Shown here in pieces: positions 8,767-18,289 of a DNA stretch of 64,000 nucleotides. The notes beneath the pieces are model-generated. The model saw nothing but the letters and a program-made list of their open reading frames with translations. It ran no database searches and was not told where the DNA came from. The stretch's first letter is position 1; every line of letters starts with the position of its first letter. Made by a program: the position numbers and the translations under genes. Origin of the DNA: a candidate division TM6 bacterium GW2011_GWF2_37_49 (GTDB lineage Bacteria; Babelota; Babeliae; Babelales; RVW-14); assembly GCA_000989955.1 (NCBI GenBank), contig LBTE01000007.1:1-64000 (forward strand), given 5' to 3'.

Positions 8767-9771
8767 TTAGAAATAATCTATTTTCATTGCTTTGCGAACT
8801 TTGTTCATTGTTTGTGCGGCTTTTTGACGAGCTTGTTGTGTTCCTTCCCGCAAAATTTGTGTTACTTGAGCTGGATCGCTTGAAAATGTTTTGCGTTGTT
8901 CGCGAATCGGTTCAAGTATTGCTTGCAAGATATCATTCAAATGTTTTTTTACTTTGACATCGCCAAGTCCGCCGCGTTGATAATGTGCTTTTAATTCCGC
9001 CACGCGATCTTTGTCTGTATCAAACACGTCAATGTATGCAAAAACAGTGTTGCCTTCGATTGTTCCTGGATCTTCAACTCGAATGTGGCTTGGATCAGTG
9101 AACATGCTCATAATTTTTTTCTTGAGATCCTCTGCTGAGTCAGACAAATAAATTGCGTTGTTTAGCGATTTACTCATTTTTGCCTGGCCGTCAATACCTG
9201 ACAAGCGGCCGCCAGTTTCTGGCACCATGGCCTGAGGTTCGACAAAAATTGGTTCGTAAATGTTGTTGAATTTGCGCACAATTTCAACAGTCTGTTCAAT
9301 CATTGGTAGCTGGTCGGCGCCGACTGGCACAAGGTCTGCGTTAAACACTGTTATATCAGCTGCCTGGCTGACTGGATAACATAAAAATCCGGCGGTGACG
9401 TTGGAGCCAAAACCTTTTTGTCTGATTTCATCTTTGACGGTTGGATTGCGTTCCAGGCGAGCGACTGTGACTAAATTTAAATAAAATACCGTCAAATCCG
9501 CAATTTCTGGAATCATTGATTGAATGAATATTGTTGAAGTTTTTGGATCTATGCCGACCGCAAGATAATCATAGGCTACTTCTAAAATGTTTTTGCGAAC
9601 TTTATCCGGATTTTCAAAGTTATCAGTAAGAGCCTGTACATCGGCAATCATGATGTGTTGGTCGTAGTCGTATTGCAGCTTTACGCGGTTTTGCAGTGAA
9701 CCAACGAAATGACCAAGATGTAGTGGGCCGGTTGGTCGGTCTCCAGTTAAAATAATTTTTTTTGTTTCCAT
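8767..9771 (-). CDS. trpS: Tryptophan-tRNA ligase
   Basis: 334 aa, the usual length for bacterial TrpRS, a class Ic aminoacyl-tRNA synthetase. Seen here: the [13 protein letters not shown] stretch holding the HIGH-type signature HLGH (residues 18-21), '[11 protein letters not shown]', '[12 protein letters not shown]' and '[12 protein letters not shown]' lining the tryptophan/adenylate pocket, and the KMSKS loop (AKMSKS, about residue 198). The C-terminal helices end MKIDYF. A long gap with a repeat element lies upstream (9772-10669). Confidence 0.97.
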   Translation of the reverse strand: METKKIILTGDRPTGPLHLGHFVGSLQNRVKLQYDYDQHIMIADVQALTDNFENPDKVRKNILEVAYDYLAVGIDPKTSTIFIQSMIPEIADLTVFYLNLVTVARLERNPTVKDEIRQKGFGSNVTAGFLCYPVSQAADITVFNADLVPVGADQLPMIEQTVEIVRKFNNIYEPIFVEPQAMVPETGGRLSGIDGQAKMSKSLNNAIYLSDSAEDLKKKIMSMFTDPSHIRVEDPGTIEGNTVFAYIDVFDTDKDRVAELKAHYQRGGLGDVKVKKHLNDILQAILEPIREQRKTFSSDPAQVTQILREGTQQARQKAAQTMNKVRKAMKIDYF

Positions 9772-9884
9772 AAAAATCCTTTAAATCTTTTTTGAGTTTA
9801 TTTATTTAAATTAATATTTTTTATGCAGAAGAACAATGTTTTTTTGTTGTCCGTAAAGTTGATCAGATGATGTTTTGCAGAGGT

Positions 9885-10046
9885 GATGGCGTTTTTTGTT
9901 GTTTTTGAAAAACTCTTTTGAAATCATTGACCAGATCGTGACCTGCTGGCCGCACTGAAAAATTTATCGATTTTATTGTGGGGCTGATGGGTGAAGTGGT
10001 TTAAGGTGTGATGGTTGATGTATAAGGCTATAAATCATATGGTTGG
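9885..10046 (+). repeat. Dispersed ~160-bp intergenic repeat, copy 2
   Basis: It begins GATGGCGTTTTTTGTTG, continues with GAAAAACTC, the core CTGCTGGCCGCACTGAAAAA, and ends GTTGATGTATAAGGCTATAA followed by ATCATATGGTTG. It aligns well end to end with the copies at 34226 and 43860. It lies upstream of trpS, which reads the other way. Confidence 0.8.
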
Positions 10047-10089
10047 TGCTATGTGTTTTTTAATTTGACTGAATTATTTTATTAAATTG

Positions 10090-10600
10090 TGGAGTTACGC
10101 ACTCCACACCAGCGGCAAGGGTAACCATGCTGTTACCCTTGCATCCCAGCACCAGGGCAAGCCCTTGGAACCCACGACTCGATAGCTCGCTCCGACCGCT
10201 CGCTAACTCGCCGACAAGGTGGTGTCGTCCCTACATCATAAATTCCTTCTCGTTCAAACTCAGTTTTTTCAAACTTCGTTTTCACTCGTCGGAGTAATTT
10301 CGTGTAACCAGCTCGTGGTGAGCCTGTCGAACCATACGAGCGCTCGAATCCTTCGACAAGCTCAGGACGAACGGCTATTTGTTTTACGCTGACGAGCGAA
10401 AGCGTTAGCTTGAGTGAGGAAGATTTGTAAGGTAAGGACGGCATCTCCTCATTGGCTTGTTGGGTCTGCGGCCGGAGCAGCCCACCAAGCCAGGGATTTC
10501 AAAGGCCCTCCTTTGATTGCTTAGATTCCAAAGACTTTTCAACAAAAGTCTTTGGTGCTGGTGAAGGGCGCAAGCGCCTTCATAAATTTAAACAAATCAA
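10090..10600. repeat. GC-rich island of hairpins and inverted repeats
   Basis: The gap 9772-10669 holds, after repeat copy 2, a block clearly richer in GC than its surroundings and packed with inverted repeats: GTGGAGT/ACTCCAC, GCAAGGGTAAC/GTTACCCTTGC (11 bp), a TGGCTTG-type stem paired with CCCACCAAGCCA around 10452-10493, CCAAAGACTTTT/AAAAGTCTTTGG (12 bp, ~10529-10556) and GAAGGGCG/CGCCTTC. Two open frames cross it but have no protein-like features. It looks like a cluster of small palindromic repeats. Confidence 0.65.
10311..10374. repeat. Inverted pair of GAGCNTGTCGAA-type repeats
   Basis: Two arms face each other: GTGAGCCTGTCGAACC (right part of 10311-10333) and CCTTCGACAAGCTCAGGACG (within 10350-10374), separated by 16 bases. 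This short palindromic repeat type (GAGC-TGTCGAA) is seen in many unrelated bacterial genomes, usually as inverted pairs between genes. I infer a nonautonomous mobile repeat. Confidence 0.7.
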
Positions 10601-10602
10601 AC

Positions 10603-10645
10603 AAAAAAAAGAGATGGTCGGCAATTTTGCCGACCATCTCTTTTT
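10603..10645. terminator. Bidirectional rho-independent terminator
   Basis: An A-run, then GAGATGGTCGGCAA paired with its complement across a 2-base loop, then TTTTT. The 14-bp GC-rich perfect stem is flanked by A and T tracts, so it works in both directions. It ends the minus-strand MutS-like gene, whose stop codon is at 10670. Confidence 0.85.
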
Positions 10646-10669
10646 AGATTTATATGTTATTTACAAATC

Positions 10670-12889
10670 TTAGTTAACTTCTTGCATACCAGGTAAGTGT
10701 TCTGTTGCATCCATGCTGATCAAGTTGTGTTTTTTGTATGCTTCGTCGAGCATGTAACCGGTAACAATTTCGGTTATCACACCAGGAATGACCTTATATG
10801 TTTGTTGCAAGAATTTGCTGTCTTTGTATTTAGCGCACTCATAAAGTCTGGAGTCGACTTTGTAGTTGGCAAAAATGCCTTTAATTGCAGCGTCTGCTTT
10901 GTCTTGGTCGCCAAGTTCTGTGAGTTTTTCAAAGTGTGTGGCAACAACAACTAAAGCATTTTTTTGCAACCCGAAACGTCTGATAGCCTTATAAGCCTCT
11001 GTTGCGCATTGTACAGCGTTACTACCTTTAAGTGGTTCGTCAACGATGTACAGAGCAAATTTGTCAGCGCCAAGAGATTGCATTTTTTCTGTAGCATCGA
11101 TGAGCTTTCTGACTTCGTTTTCATACATAGACTCTTTACCGATGGTGGTTACAACCTTTGTGTCGGCAATGACAAGAGCGAAAGGCGTTATTGCAGCAGA
11201 CTCTGCAGGAACAATACCAAAGGTTTGTGCTAATACTGCTAGCAAAGCCAAGGCTTGCATCCATGTTGTCTTACCACCAGCGTTGGCACCGGTTAAGATG
11301 ATGTTGCGAAATGTGTTGCCAAGTTCAATATCGTTTGTAACTACTTTTCTTGGATCAAGAGTTGGATGCCAAAATTTTGTAGCACGAAGATATGGTTTGC
11401 CATCTTCAGCCTTCAAGAACTTAGGAATGCAGTATCTAGCAGGGTTTTTGGCAGAAGCTCTTAAAGCTTTTACAACTGCCATTGTAGCGTCAAGACGACT
11501 TACAAAGCGCATAATTTCTGTAAACTTGTCGGCTTTTTCGCACATTACACCGAAAGCCTTGAAAATTTGGCCCTTTGGTCCTGTGGCGCTAATTTTACCA
11601 TTGAACGCAGATCCATCAAACATATCTAGAATTGATTTGAGCTCGCCGCCGTCTCGTCCTTCAATAGAGGACAAAATGCCTTTGCAACCAGGTATCGCGG
11701 TGGCAAGCGTATCATTTTTGCTTATAGCTTCAGCTATTTCTTTTGTTGCGTCTATGATGTCGGTTAAGTCTATCATGCAAGCTTGGAAGCGTTTGCCCAT
11801 TTCTGCTCTTGGAGTTACGAAGGAATCCCATGATTTTTTCATGCCATAAAATGAGGCTAGAATCAATGCTAGTCGCATGTATTGGTTTACGTAAAAATTG
11901 TGTTGTGTCCGGTTACATCCAGCGTAATTTTGACTGGTTGCGCAATAGCGTTCTGTGCCATCGCAGCGCCGAAATGTTAGTAGTTTATTTAAGGATAAAT
12001 TTAGACCTTGATTTTCTGCAGCGTCTGCAGCGAATGGAATAAAATTGCCTGGAAATTTTGCTAGTTGATAGGTGCTGAAAAGCATGTATGCTGCGCAAAG
12101 TGCTGAAGGAACCATTCTTCCTGTAAGCCCACCGTACCAGAGAGCGTTGTTGACAAAACGGCCACCGTTTGATGGGATATTTTCATCAAAATATCTTCTG
12201 AAATCATCGCGATTATTGCCATCGTCTTTGGTTTTGATGAAATAAAGCAAAGATTTTTCTGCTTTACCAAATTTAGTAAGAGCTGCGTTTATTTCATTGA
12301 AGAGAGGGGTGTCTTTGGAAAGGAGCTCAATAACTTTTTGTCTTTCACGCAATTTATCGAGATTGCAGAGAGGATTGCTTAACATTTCAAGCAATCCAAG
12401 CTTGCCAGCCCCGGTGTTGGTCAGGTTTGCGAAGTCAGAGAAGACTGTTACGTGTTTGCCTGTTTGATCAGGAAAAACGTTCAAATCGGTATAAACGTTT
12501 TCAGAAAAGTAAGCGCCCGAAGTGACTTCTTTATCGGAGCGGCTGTCATCAAAATAACGCATCAAAAGCTTCATGCTCTCAACTTCAAATATTTTTGGCA
12601 ATACAGGATGAGCTGCATCATAACCTTCAGCATGCCTTAGCTCTTGCCTTTCTTTCTCTTCAAGTCTTTCTTGCTCGACTTGATTTTTAAGGAAGGCGTC
12701 ATAAAATTGATTGACAGCCTCTTTTTCAGTTTTTTGTTGTTCAAGCATTTCTTTGTTGAAAGATCCGCCATCAGATTGGGCGGCTATTGCAAATGCGGAG
12801 CCTGCAATGTTTAGCGATAAGCCCAATAACAAGAGCTTAGCAATTTTTTTGACAGAAGATCTTCGCATCTTTTTTTGTAAATCCATCAT
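10670..12889 (-). CDS. MutS-family ATPase with signal peptide, paralogue 1
   Basis: 739 aa. The N-terminus (RRSSVKKIAKLLLLGLSLNIAGSAFA) is a classic signal peptide. The C-terminal third is a MutS domain V ATPase: Walker A TGANAGGKTT (~530-540), Walker B LYIVDEPLKGSN (~612, where MutS has MDEIGRGTS) and the switch ATHFEKLTEL (~648). Residues ~110-480 resemble the MutS core helices. Mismatch-binding domain I with its F-x-E motif and the MutS2 Smr domain are absent. Two hydrophobic segments (~255-275, ~330-345) could cross the membrane. Two paralogues follow at 15866 and 18603. An exported or membrane-anchored MutS ATPase is unexpected because the periplasm has no ATP; function unknown. Confidence 0.8.
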   Translation of the reverse strand: MMDLQKKMRRSSVKKIAKLLLLGLSLNIAGSAFAIAAQSDGGSFNKEMLEQQKTEKEAVNQFYDAFLKNQVEQERLEEKERQELRHAEGYDAAHPVLPKIFEVESMKLLMRYFDDSRSDKEVTSGAYFSENVYTDLNVFPDQTGKHVTVFSDFANLTNTGAGKLGLLEMLSNPLCNLDKLRERQKVIELLSKDTPLFNEINAALTKFGKAEKSLLYFIKTKDDGNNRDDFRRYFDENIPSNGGRFVNNALWYGGLTGRMVPSALCAAYMLFSTYQLAKFPGNFIPFAADAAENQGLNLSLNKLLTFRRCDGTERYCATSQNYAGCNRTQHNFYVNQYMRLALILASFYGMKKSWDSFVTPRAEMGKRFQACMIDLTDIIDATKEIAEAISKNDTLATAIPGCKGILSSIEGRDGGELKSILDMFDGSAFNGKISATGPKGQIFKAFGVMCEKADKFTEIMRFVSRLDATMAVVKALRASAKNPARYCIPKFLKAEDGKPYLRATKFWHPTLDPRKVVTNDIELGNTFRNIILTGANAGGKTTWMQALALLAVLAQTFGIVPAESAAITPFALVIADTKVVTTIGKESMYENEVRKLIDATEKMQSLGADKFALYIVDEPLKGSNAVQCATEAYKAIRRFGLQKNALVVVATHFEKLTELGDQDKADAAIKGIFANYKVDSRLYECAKYKDSKFLQQTYKVIPGVITEIVTGYMLDEAYKKHNLISMDATEHLPGMQEVN

Positions 12890-13057
12890 TCTAGATACCT
12901 TTCAGTTAATCTTTACACAAACTATCATGAGAACACCTCACATTTTTTTATACAATTTGGATGAGTGGACTGCTAATTTAGAATATTGTAAATAAAAAAG
13001 CAAATGGGTATTAAATTCTATTTGTCGCAATATTTTGGACAAGTGTTACAATATCGA

Positions 13058-13086
13058 TTGATTTTTTGTTTAATTTTTAACATAAT
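13058..13086 (+). promoter_or_regulatory. Possible promoter of the small exported protein
   Basis: TTGATT (13058-13063), a 17-base spacer and CATAAT (13081-13086) lie about 70 bases before the ATG at 13155. This is a fair but not perfect sigma70 match. Confidence 0.35.
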
Positions 13087-13154
13087 TAGTCCTCGAGTTT
13101 GTAAAAGTAGAAGTAATTGTTGTGGTAAGTTTGTATTTTTATTTGGAGAATACT

Positions 13155-13370
13155 ATGAAAAAGTATCTATCATTGGCAGTTTTGTTGTTGGCAGGTAATG
13201 TTTATGCTGCAGAAGAAGTCGCAGTAAAAGCTCCTGCAACTCAAGAAGAAGTTGTTATCACTGAAAAAGATATGCAAGAAGCTATGGTTGCAGCTCAAGA
13301 AGCTGTTAAGGCATTGGCTGAAGCAATGAATGTTGAAGTAAAAGAAGAAGCTGCTGAGGATTCTAAGTAG
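13155..13370 (+). CDS. Small exported acidic protein, function unknown
   Basis: 71 aa. I chose the ATG at 13155 rather than the GTG at 13122 because it follows a TTTGGAGAAT ribosome binding site and begins a clean signal peptide (MKKYLSLAVLLLAGNVYAAEE). The mature part of about 52 residues is alanine- and glutamate-rich ('EAMVAAQEAVKALAEAMNVEVKEEAAED') and probably one or two amphipathic helices. It has its own strong terminator, so it is likely an independent, possibly abundant transcript. Not recognised as any family. Confidence 0.7.
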   Translation: MKKYLSLAVLLLAGNVYAAEEVAVKAPATQEEVVITEKDMQEAMVAAQEAVKALAEAMNVEVKEEAAEDSK

Positions 13371-13392
13371 TTTTTGCTTTTAAAATTTAAGC

Positions 13393-13426
13393 AAAAAAAG
13401 GGGCATCGAAAGGTGCCCCTTTTTTT
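13393..13426 (+). terminator. Rho-independent terminator
   Basis: An A7 tract, then GGGGCA and TGCCCC across an 8-base loop, then T7. It closes the small exported protein gene. Confidence 0.9.
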
Positions 13427-13510
13427 GAGAACAAAAAATCCTTTTTATAAAAATTTTTATGCGTAAACTTAATGCTGAGCTGGGTAAAAATTTGCAACGA
13501 AAGGGTTTAT

Positions 13511-14101
13511 ATGAAATTGTTTATAAAAAATATAATGTTATCGATATTGTTATCTGCGTCAGCTCGCTCGTTTGCCTCATCTGAATTTATTATAATGCCA
13601 AATAAAAAAGTTAGCGTTGCTGGTTCAAAAAACACATTAAAAGAAAAATTGGGCCAAAGCGCAAAGCAGGCCATCAATTTTACGACCGAACTGGGAAAGT
13701 TGATGGGAAGGGCCAAAGTTGGTTTTGCTGACAAGGCCGAAAAAATGTGTAAAATAGGCCAAATTAGTCAGATGCAAAAAAACGATGGAAATATACAAAT
13801 AAATCTTTCGTCAATTCAGGGATCTTTTGCTGATTTAGTTGAGCTTTTGATAGATAATAAAGGCTTTTTCAAGCGTGCTTCACGCGGCGATTTGTCAGCT
13901 TTAGTAGTACAAATGAATGATATTTGTAAGTTGTTACAATGTCAGGTTTCCAAGTTTGAACAACTTAATATTTCGGCCGAGATGACTGATCAATCAAAAG
14001 AGCCAACAGCGCAGGTGATTGCTCAGTTTGACGCAAGCGCAAAGGATATGATGTGCATTCAAGAAAAAGTTAAGGGATTGAAGTGTCTGAAAAAGAGTTA
14101 A
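13511..14101 (+). CDS. Exported protein, function unknown
   Basis: 196 aa from the ATG at 13511, preferred over 13472 because of the GAAAGGG ribosome binding site and because it starts the signal peptide (MKLFIKNIMLSILLSASARSFAS). The mature part is basic and helical with no recognised motif; it has three cysteines near 'DICKLLQCQ', 'MMCIQEK' and 'GLKCLKK' in its second half. Its last 19 bases overlap the start of lpxB in another frame, so the two are probably translationally coupled. Any link to lipid A synthesis is only contextual. Confidence 0.65.
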   Translation: MKLFIKNIMLSILLSASARSFASSEFIIMPNKKVSVAGSKNTLKEKLGQSAKQAINFTTELGKLMGRAKVGFADKAEKMCKIGQISQMQKNDGNIQINLSSIQGSFADLVELLIDNKGFFKRASRGDLSALVVQMNDICKLLQCQVSKFEQLNISAEMTDQSKEPTAQVIAQFDASAKDMMCIQEKVKGLKCLKKS

Positions 14102-15201
14102 ATGACCGCAAAAAGGTCTTTATTGTTGCCGGAGAACTTTCTGGAGACAAGACTGCGGCCTGGTTTGTAAAAAAGTGGCAGGGTGATGATATCTACTTCG
14201 AGGCTGTGGGTGGTGATTTTTTGGCTAACTGCGGAGTTAAGCTTTACGAGCGATTCGAAAAATTGAATGTTGTTGGAATTGTTGAGATAGTGCGGCACTT
14301 GGTGACTATTTTACGGTTCATGAGCAAATTAATCGACCACATCAAGGCTAACGGATTTGAAGAGGTTATTTTAGTTGATTTTCCCGGCTTTAATTTAAGG
14401 TTGGCTAAACAACTAAAAAGACAGATCCCTGGGATTAAAATTACATATCTTGCCCCGCCGCAGCTTTGGTGTTGGGGTGCTTGGCGTGTAAAAAAACTTA
14501 AAAAATATTCAGACCGAGTCGTTGTTTTGTATCCGTTTGAGGTTCAGTGGTATGCTCAACGAGGGGTAAATGCTGAATGGATTGGCAATCCGTCGTATGA
14601 TGAGATGCGGCCTTATTTTGAGCAAGCGACAAAACAGGAAAATTTGATTGCATTGATCCCTGGCTCCAGAGTTTCAGAAATAAAGCGGTTTATACCTATT
14701 TTGGCCGAGGTCGTAAATCTATTTGGCAAGCATTATCCGGACGCAAAATTTGTTATCCCAGTTGCAGAATCGTTGTCAGGTGATTTTTTAAAGTCTGAGA
14801 TAGCAAAGGCAGGGTTGGGTTTAGATAAAATACAAATTTTACAATCAGACAATGAAAAATTTGAAATTATTAAAAAATGCTGCCTGGCAATAACAAAGCC
14901 TGGTACAGTAACTTTGGAGTTGGCGTTGCTTGGTGTGCCGGCGGTCGTCTTTTTTAAGATTTCATGGTTGACTTACATTATCGGAAGGCTGCTTGTACGC
15001 GTTCGCTTCATGGCATTGCCAAATTTATTGCTTGGTAACGAGGTTTGCAAGGAGTGTATTCAGGATGATTGTAAGCCTAAAGTTGTTTTCGATCACGCAA
15101 GAAATATATATCAAAGCTTTATTGAATGCGGCCGTGAATATAAAGACAATGTTGACAGGCTGAATTTTATTAAGACTTTGTTTGGCTCTAGCCGCTTGTG
15201 A
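14083..15201 (+). CDS. lpxB: Lipid-A-disaccharide synthase
   Basis: 372 aa, normal length. LpxB (GT19) joins UDP-2,3-diacylglucosamine to lipid X to make the lipid A disaccharide, as a peripheral protein at the inner membrane. Seen here: the N-terminal VAGELSGD (16-22), 'VDFPGFNLRLAK', 'APPQLWCWGAWRVKKLKKY' and 'LIPGSRVSEI' followed by 'ITKPGTVTLELALLGVPAVVFFK', all family landmarks. The start is a GTG behind AAGGGATT; no in-frame ATG exists nearby. Together with the LptF-like permease it shows that this organism makes LPS. Confidence 0.95.
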   Translation: MSEKELNDRKKVFIVAGELSGDKTAAWFVKKWQGDDIYFEAVGGDFLANCGVKLYERFEKLNVVGIVEIVRHLVTILRFMSKLIDHIKANGFEEVILVDFPGFNLRLAKQLKRQIPGIKITYLAPPQLWCWGAWRVKKLKKYSDRVVVLYPFEVQWYAQRGVNAEWIGNPSYDEMRPYFEQATKQENLIALIPGSRVSEIKRFIPILAEVVNLFGKHYPDAKFVIPVAESLSGDFLKSEIAKAGLGLDKIQILQSDNEKFEIIKKCCLAITKPGTVTLELALLGVPAVVFFKISWLTYIIGRLLVRVRFMALPNLLLGNEVCKECIQDDCKPKVVFDHARNIYQSFIECGREYKDNVDRLNFIKTLFGSSRL

Positions 15202-15266
15202 GTGGCTATGGTTTATGTTATAGTTTGTAAGTGTAGTTTGAAATTATTTTTGAAAGGTTCACAACA

Positions 15267-15782
15267 ATGGCTAGTTACAATCGTATAATTATGATGGGGA
15301 ATTTGACTAGGGATCCAGAGGTAAAGCAGCTAAATTCGGGGCAATCAGTTTGCCGTTTTGGGCTTGCATCCAATCGTCAATTCAAGAACAGGCAGACAGG
15401 AACAATGGTTCAGGAAGTTTGTTTTGTCGACATTGATGTTTGGGGGCCTCAGGCTGAAATCTGCAAGCAGTATTTGCAAAAAGGCCGTGGAGTCTTGGTT
15501 GAAGGCAGATTAAAGCTGGACAGCTGGCAGGATCAAGATGGAACAAAAAAAAGCAAGCATTCCATCGTTGCTGACAGAGTGACATTTTTGGCTGGCGCCG
15601 CATCACAAGACGATGTAGATGTGTCAGATATGTCTTCTGAGACGGTAATGCCTGCAAAGACAGAAGCAGCAGAAATGAAAGAACATCGCAGAGCAAAACC
15701 CGCAACAGGTCAGACTACAGCTGGGTCTGGTGAAGTGGTGCTCAAAGATGAGGCGCCATTCGAGGACGATTTGCCATTTTAA
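15267..15782 (+). CDS. ssb: Single-stranded DNA-binding protein
   Basis: 171 aa. The N-terminal OB fold (ASYNRIIMMGNLTRDPEVKQ, 'FVDIDVWGPQAEICKQYLQKG', 'VEGRLKLDSWQDQDG') covers residues 1-108. A disordered linker leads to the acidic tip EDDLPF, the conserved peptide that recruits RecO, PriA, polymerase III chi and others. RBS GAAAGG precedes the ATG. It stands between lpxB and a MutS-like gene and has its own terminator. Confidence 0.97.
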   Translation: MASYNRIIMMGNLTRDPEVKQLNSGQSVCRFGLASNRQFKNRQTGTMVQEVCFVDIDVWGPQAEICKQYLQKGRGVLVEGRLKLDSWQDQDGTKKSKHSIVADRVTFLAGAASQDDVDVSDMSSETVMPAKTEAAEMKEHRRAKPATGQTTAGSGEVVLKDEAPFEDDLPF

Positions 15783-15821
15783 GTAAGTTTTGAGTTGAAT
15801 TGTTAAGTGGAAGTTAGGTTT

Positions 15822-15850
15822 AAGGGAAGATTTTTTATCTTCCCTTTTTT
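15822..15850 (+). terminator. Rho-independent terminator after ssb
   Basis: AAGGGAAGAT and its complement with a TTTTT loop, then a run of six T. It lies directly before the AAGGAG ribosome binding site of the next gene. Confidence 0.85.
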
Positions 15851-15865
15851 ATCCAAGGAGTTTAT

Positions 15866-18289
15866 ATGTTGTGTTTTATGCGTAAGAATAGAAGATCTTT
15901 AGCGAAAATATTATTTTTATTTTTTGGCCTGAGTTTTGCGCAGTCAATTATTGCTGCCAATGGTGCTAATGCACAGGTAGCTGCAGTAGATCCAGAAAAT
16001 TCCTACTCCAGAGCTGCAAAATATTACTTGCCATCGTTAGTTAAGCAAGAGCAACTAGAGCTTGAAGTTGCTAAAAAAATAAAAGAAGAAAACGATAATC
16101 GTTTAAAAGAGGCTCAGGCAAAGAATAACAGCACTATTGGGAAACTTTTTGGCGCGAAGTATAGCGCTTCTGTTAAAATTGCAGATTTGGGCAGTGTAGA
16201 AACACAGAAATTGGTTTATCAAGAATTTTCAAAATCTGCTAGTCCAGACAAATTTAAGAAAACGTTACTTGGGGATAATACATTTTGTGATTTAGAGTTG
16301 TTTTGCGGGGCATCTGTCGATTTTCCAGAAAAAAATCTATTTTCACAAATTGACAGAACTACTACCCCTTTTGGTAAGGCTCAATTGCAAACTTTTTTTA
16401 CAGAAAAATATGATACAATCGAACAGATGACAAAAAAATTGCAAAACAGACAAAACATCGTTAAGCATTTGGTCGAAAATGAGTCTTTATTTAATGAACT
16501 AGACCAAAAATTAAAAGAAATGTCTAAAAATATTTCGCAATTCATGTTTTTATTTAAGGGGTTGGACGAAACAGCACAAAACTCTTTGAATCAATTTTAT
16601 TTCACACCTTTTGGTGATAAAATTAATACATTTTTAAACGAAAATCCGCTTGCATACAAACTTGCTGGATCGGAGGGTATTTTGCCTGCCCTTGCTATGA
16701 TTTCCTGCGTTGCCGCATCAGTGGGGTTCAAAATTAATGGTGTTGGCTTTGGCCAACAGGCGAATTTTCTGAATGTGCTATTTCAGCGCGTGTCCGGCAT
16801 TGCCGGACGTGGGTTAACATATGAAAATGTAGGAAAGTTATCAAATTTATTACTAGGTTTTATTGCTGGCTCCGCGATGTTTGCTGGACACAATCTTCTT
16901 TCTGGTAATAAGTTATCCTTTTTCAATGTAATGGTTACAGCATTGTTTATTTTACAGTTTGCACAGCGTTTTCCTGTCATAAAAGATTGGATCGTAGCGA
17001 ATCCCCAGAGTATGGCACTCATATTATTTTATGTTGCAATTCTAGGCGGTTCTGTTTATTTTAGCTATAAATCAGGGGAATCTGCCCGTGACGCCACGAG
17101 GTTATCCTCTTTGTTTATCGATAACAAAGTTAAGGATATTGCAGCCTTTACAAAATCAATGTCAGATATTGGTGTTCTTTGTGCAAAAGACCCATTGCTG
17201 GGCAAAAGTATTAAGGTTGATGCTTTGGATGCTTGTTTGCGCAATGATGGTAATATATTTGCTGAATTAGATGATTTGGGTCAAATTTTGCAGGATTCTA
17301 AGCTTCCTGTTCCTGAAACTAGTATTATATCCCCTTCAACTTATTTTTCTTTAACCAAGGAACGCATTTTTGCGGCATTTAAAAAAATGCAACGACTTAA
17401 CCATAGTTTTATTAAATCGTTAAAGACGATTGGCCGTCTTGATGCTTACATGTCGATTGCAAGACTTTACAAGGAACACGTGGGGCATCCTGCACAATAC
17501 TGTTTTCCAATGTTTGTAAAGGCTGAGAGGCCTAAGATAGACATTGAGAATGTTTGGCTTACAAAGCTTGATCCAAGATGGGTTGTTACAAACAATATTA
17601 AATTAGCAGGGCAAAGCGTTATTTTAACTGGTCCAAATGCGGCAGGTAAGTCTACTGCTTTGAGATCGATTATTAGTGCATTGATTTTAGCTCAAACCAT
17701 TGGAATTGCTCCGGCATCCAAAATGGATTTTACGCTGTTCGCAAAACTTAACACTCATATGAATGTTGCTGATGATGAAGGTCGCGAATCTTTGTATCAA
17801 GCAGAGAAAAATCGTGTTAAGAGCTTCTTGAGCGAGCTAAAACAGCTTGGCGAGGGTGAGTTTGAATTTGCGATCCTGGACGAAATGTTCTCGAGCACAA
17901 ACCCTGAAGAAGGGCAGTCTGCAGCTTACGCAATCGCAAAGAGTTTGGTCAAAGTGCCTAACTGCATGTGTATGTTAGCAACGCATTTCAAGAAATTAAC
18001 AGAGCTTGAAGCGGATACAAACGGACATTACAAAAACTATAAAGTTTATGTTGATATGCAGCCGGATGGAACGTTTAAGTGTCCATACAAGATTGTTCCT
18101 GGTATTTCAAATCAAAATATTGCGATTGCGATGATGCAACATGAGTTTGATGCGGATATCGTTGATGAGGCTTACGATGTATTGTCTCAAATTAAGGAAG
18201 ATACCAGCGATATAGTTGGATTTGAACAAAACAAGACGGATAGACCGAAAATGGAAGCAGCGTTTGAAGAGATTGCAGCAAATGCGTGA
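15866..18289 (+). CDS. MutS-family ATPase with signal peptide and membrane segments, paralogue 2
   Basis: 807 aa. A signal peptide or anchor (RKNRRSLAKILFLFFGLSFAQSIIAA) is followed by a polar region, a MutS-core-like helical part, then a block of hydrophobic segments between ~270 and 410 ('ALAMISCVAASVG', 'LLLGFIAGSAMFA', 'FFNVMVTALFILQF', 'MALILFYVAILGGSVYF'). The C-terminal ATPase has Walker A TGPNAAGKST (~588), Walker B FAILDEMFSSTNPEEG (~667) and ATHFKKLTELE (~705). The DE of Walker B is kept, but the MutS GRGT signature is replaced by SSTN. No mismatch-recognition domain. RBS AAGGAG. Its stop codon lies inside a dispersed repeat copy. Closest relative in the window is the gene at 18603. 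Confidence 0.8.
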   Translation: MLCFMRKNRRSLAKILFLFFGLSFAQSIIAANGANAQVAAVDPENSYSRAAKYYLPSLVKQEQLELEVAKKIKEENDNRLKEAQAKNNSTIGKLFGAKYSASVKIADLGSVETQKLVYQEFSKSASPDKFKKTLLGDNTFCDLELFCGASVDFPEKNLFSQIDRTTTPFGKAQLQTFFTEKYDTIEQMTKKLQNRQNIVKHLVENESLFNELDQKLKEMSKNISQFMFLFKGLDETAQNSLNQFYFTPFGDKINTFLNENPLAYKLAGSEGILPALAMISCVAASVGFKINGVGFGQQANFLNVLFQRVSGIAGRGLTYENVGKLSNLLLGFIAGSAMFAGHNLLSGNKLSFFNVMVTALFILQFAQRFPVIKDWIVANPQSMALILFYVAILGGSVYFSYKSGESARDATRLSSLFIDNKVKDIAAFTKSMSDIGVLCAKDPLLGKSIKVDALDACLRNDGNIFAELDDLGQILQDSKLPVPETSIISPSTYFSLTKERIFAAFKKMQRLNHSFIKSLKTIGRLDAYMSIARLYKEHVGHPAQYCFPMFVKAERPKIDIENVWLTKLDPRWVVTNNIKLAGQSVILTGPNAAGKSTALRSIISALILAQTIGIAPASKMDFTLFAKLNTHMNVADDEGRESLYQAEKNRVKSFLSELKQLGEGEFEFAILDEMFSSTNPEEGQSAAYAIAKSLVKVPNCMCMLATHFKKLTELEADTNGHYKNYKVYVDMQPDGTFKCPYKIVPGISNQNIAIAMMQHEFDADIVDEAYDVLSQIKEDTSDIVGFEQNKTDRPKMEAAFEEIAANA

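Noticed and set aside
10133-10673. Two open frames (10133-10444 minus, 10452-10673 plus) in the GC-rich island
   Set aside because: They run through palindromic repeats, have no ribosome binding site or protein-like composition, and the second runs into a terminator.
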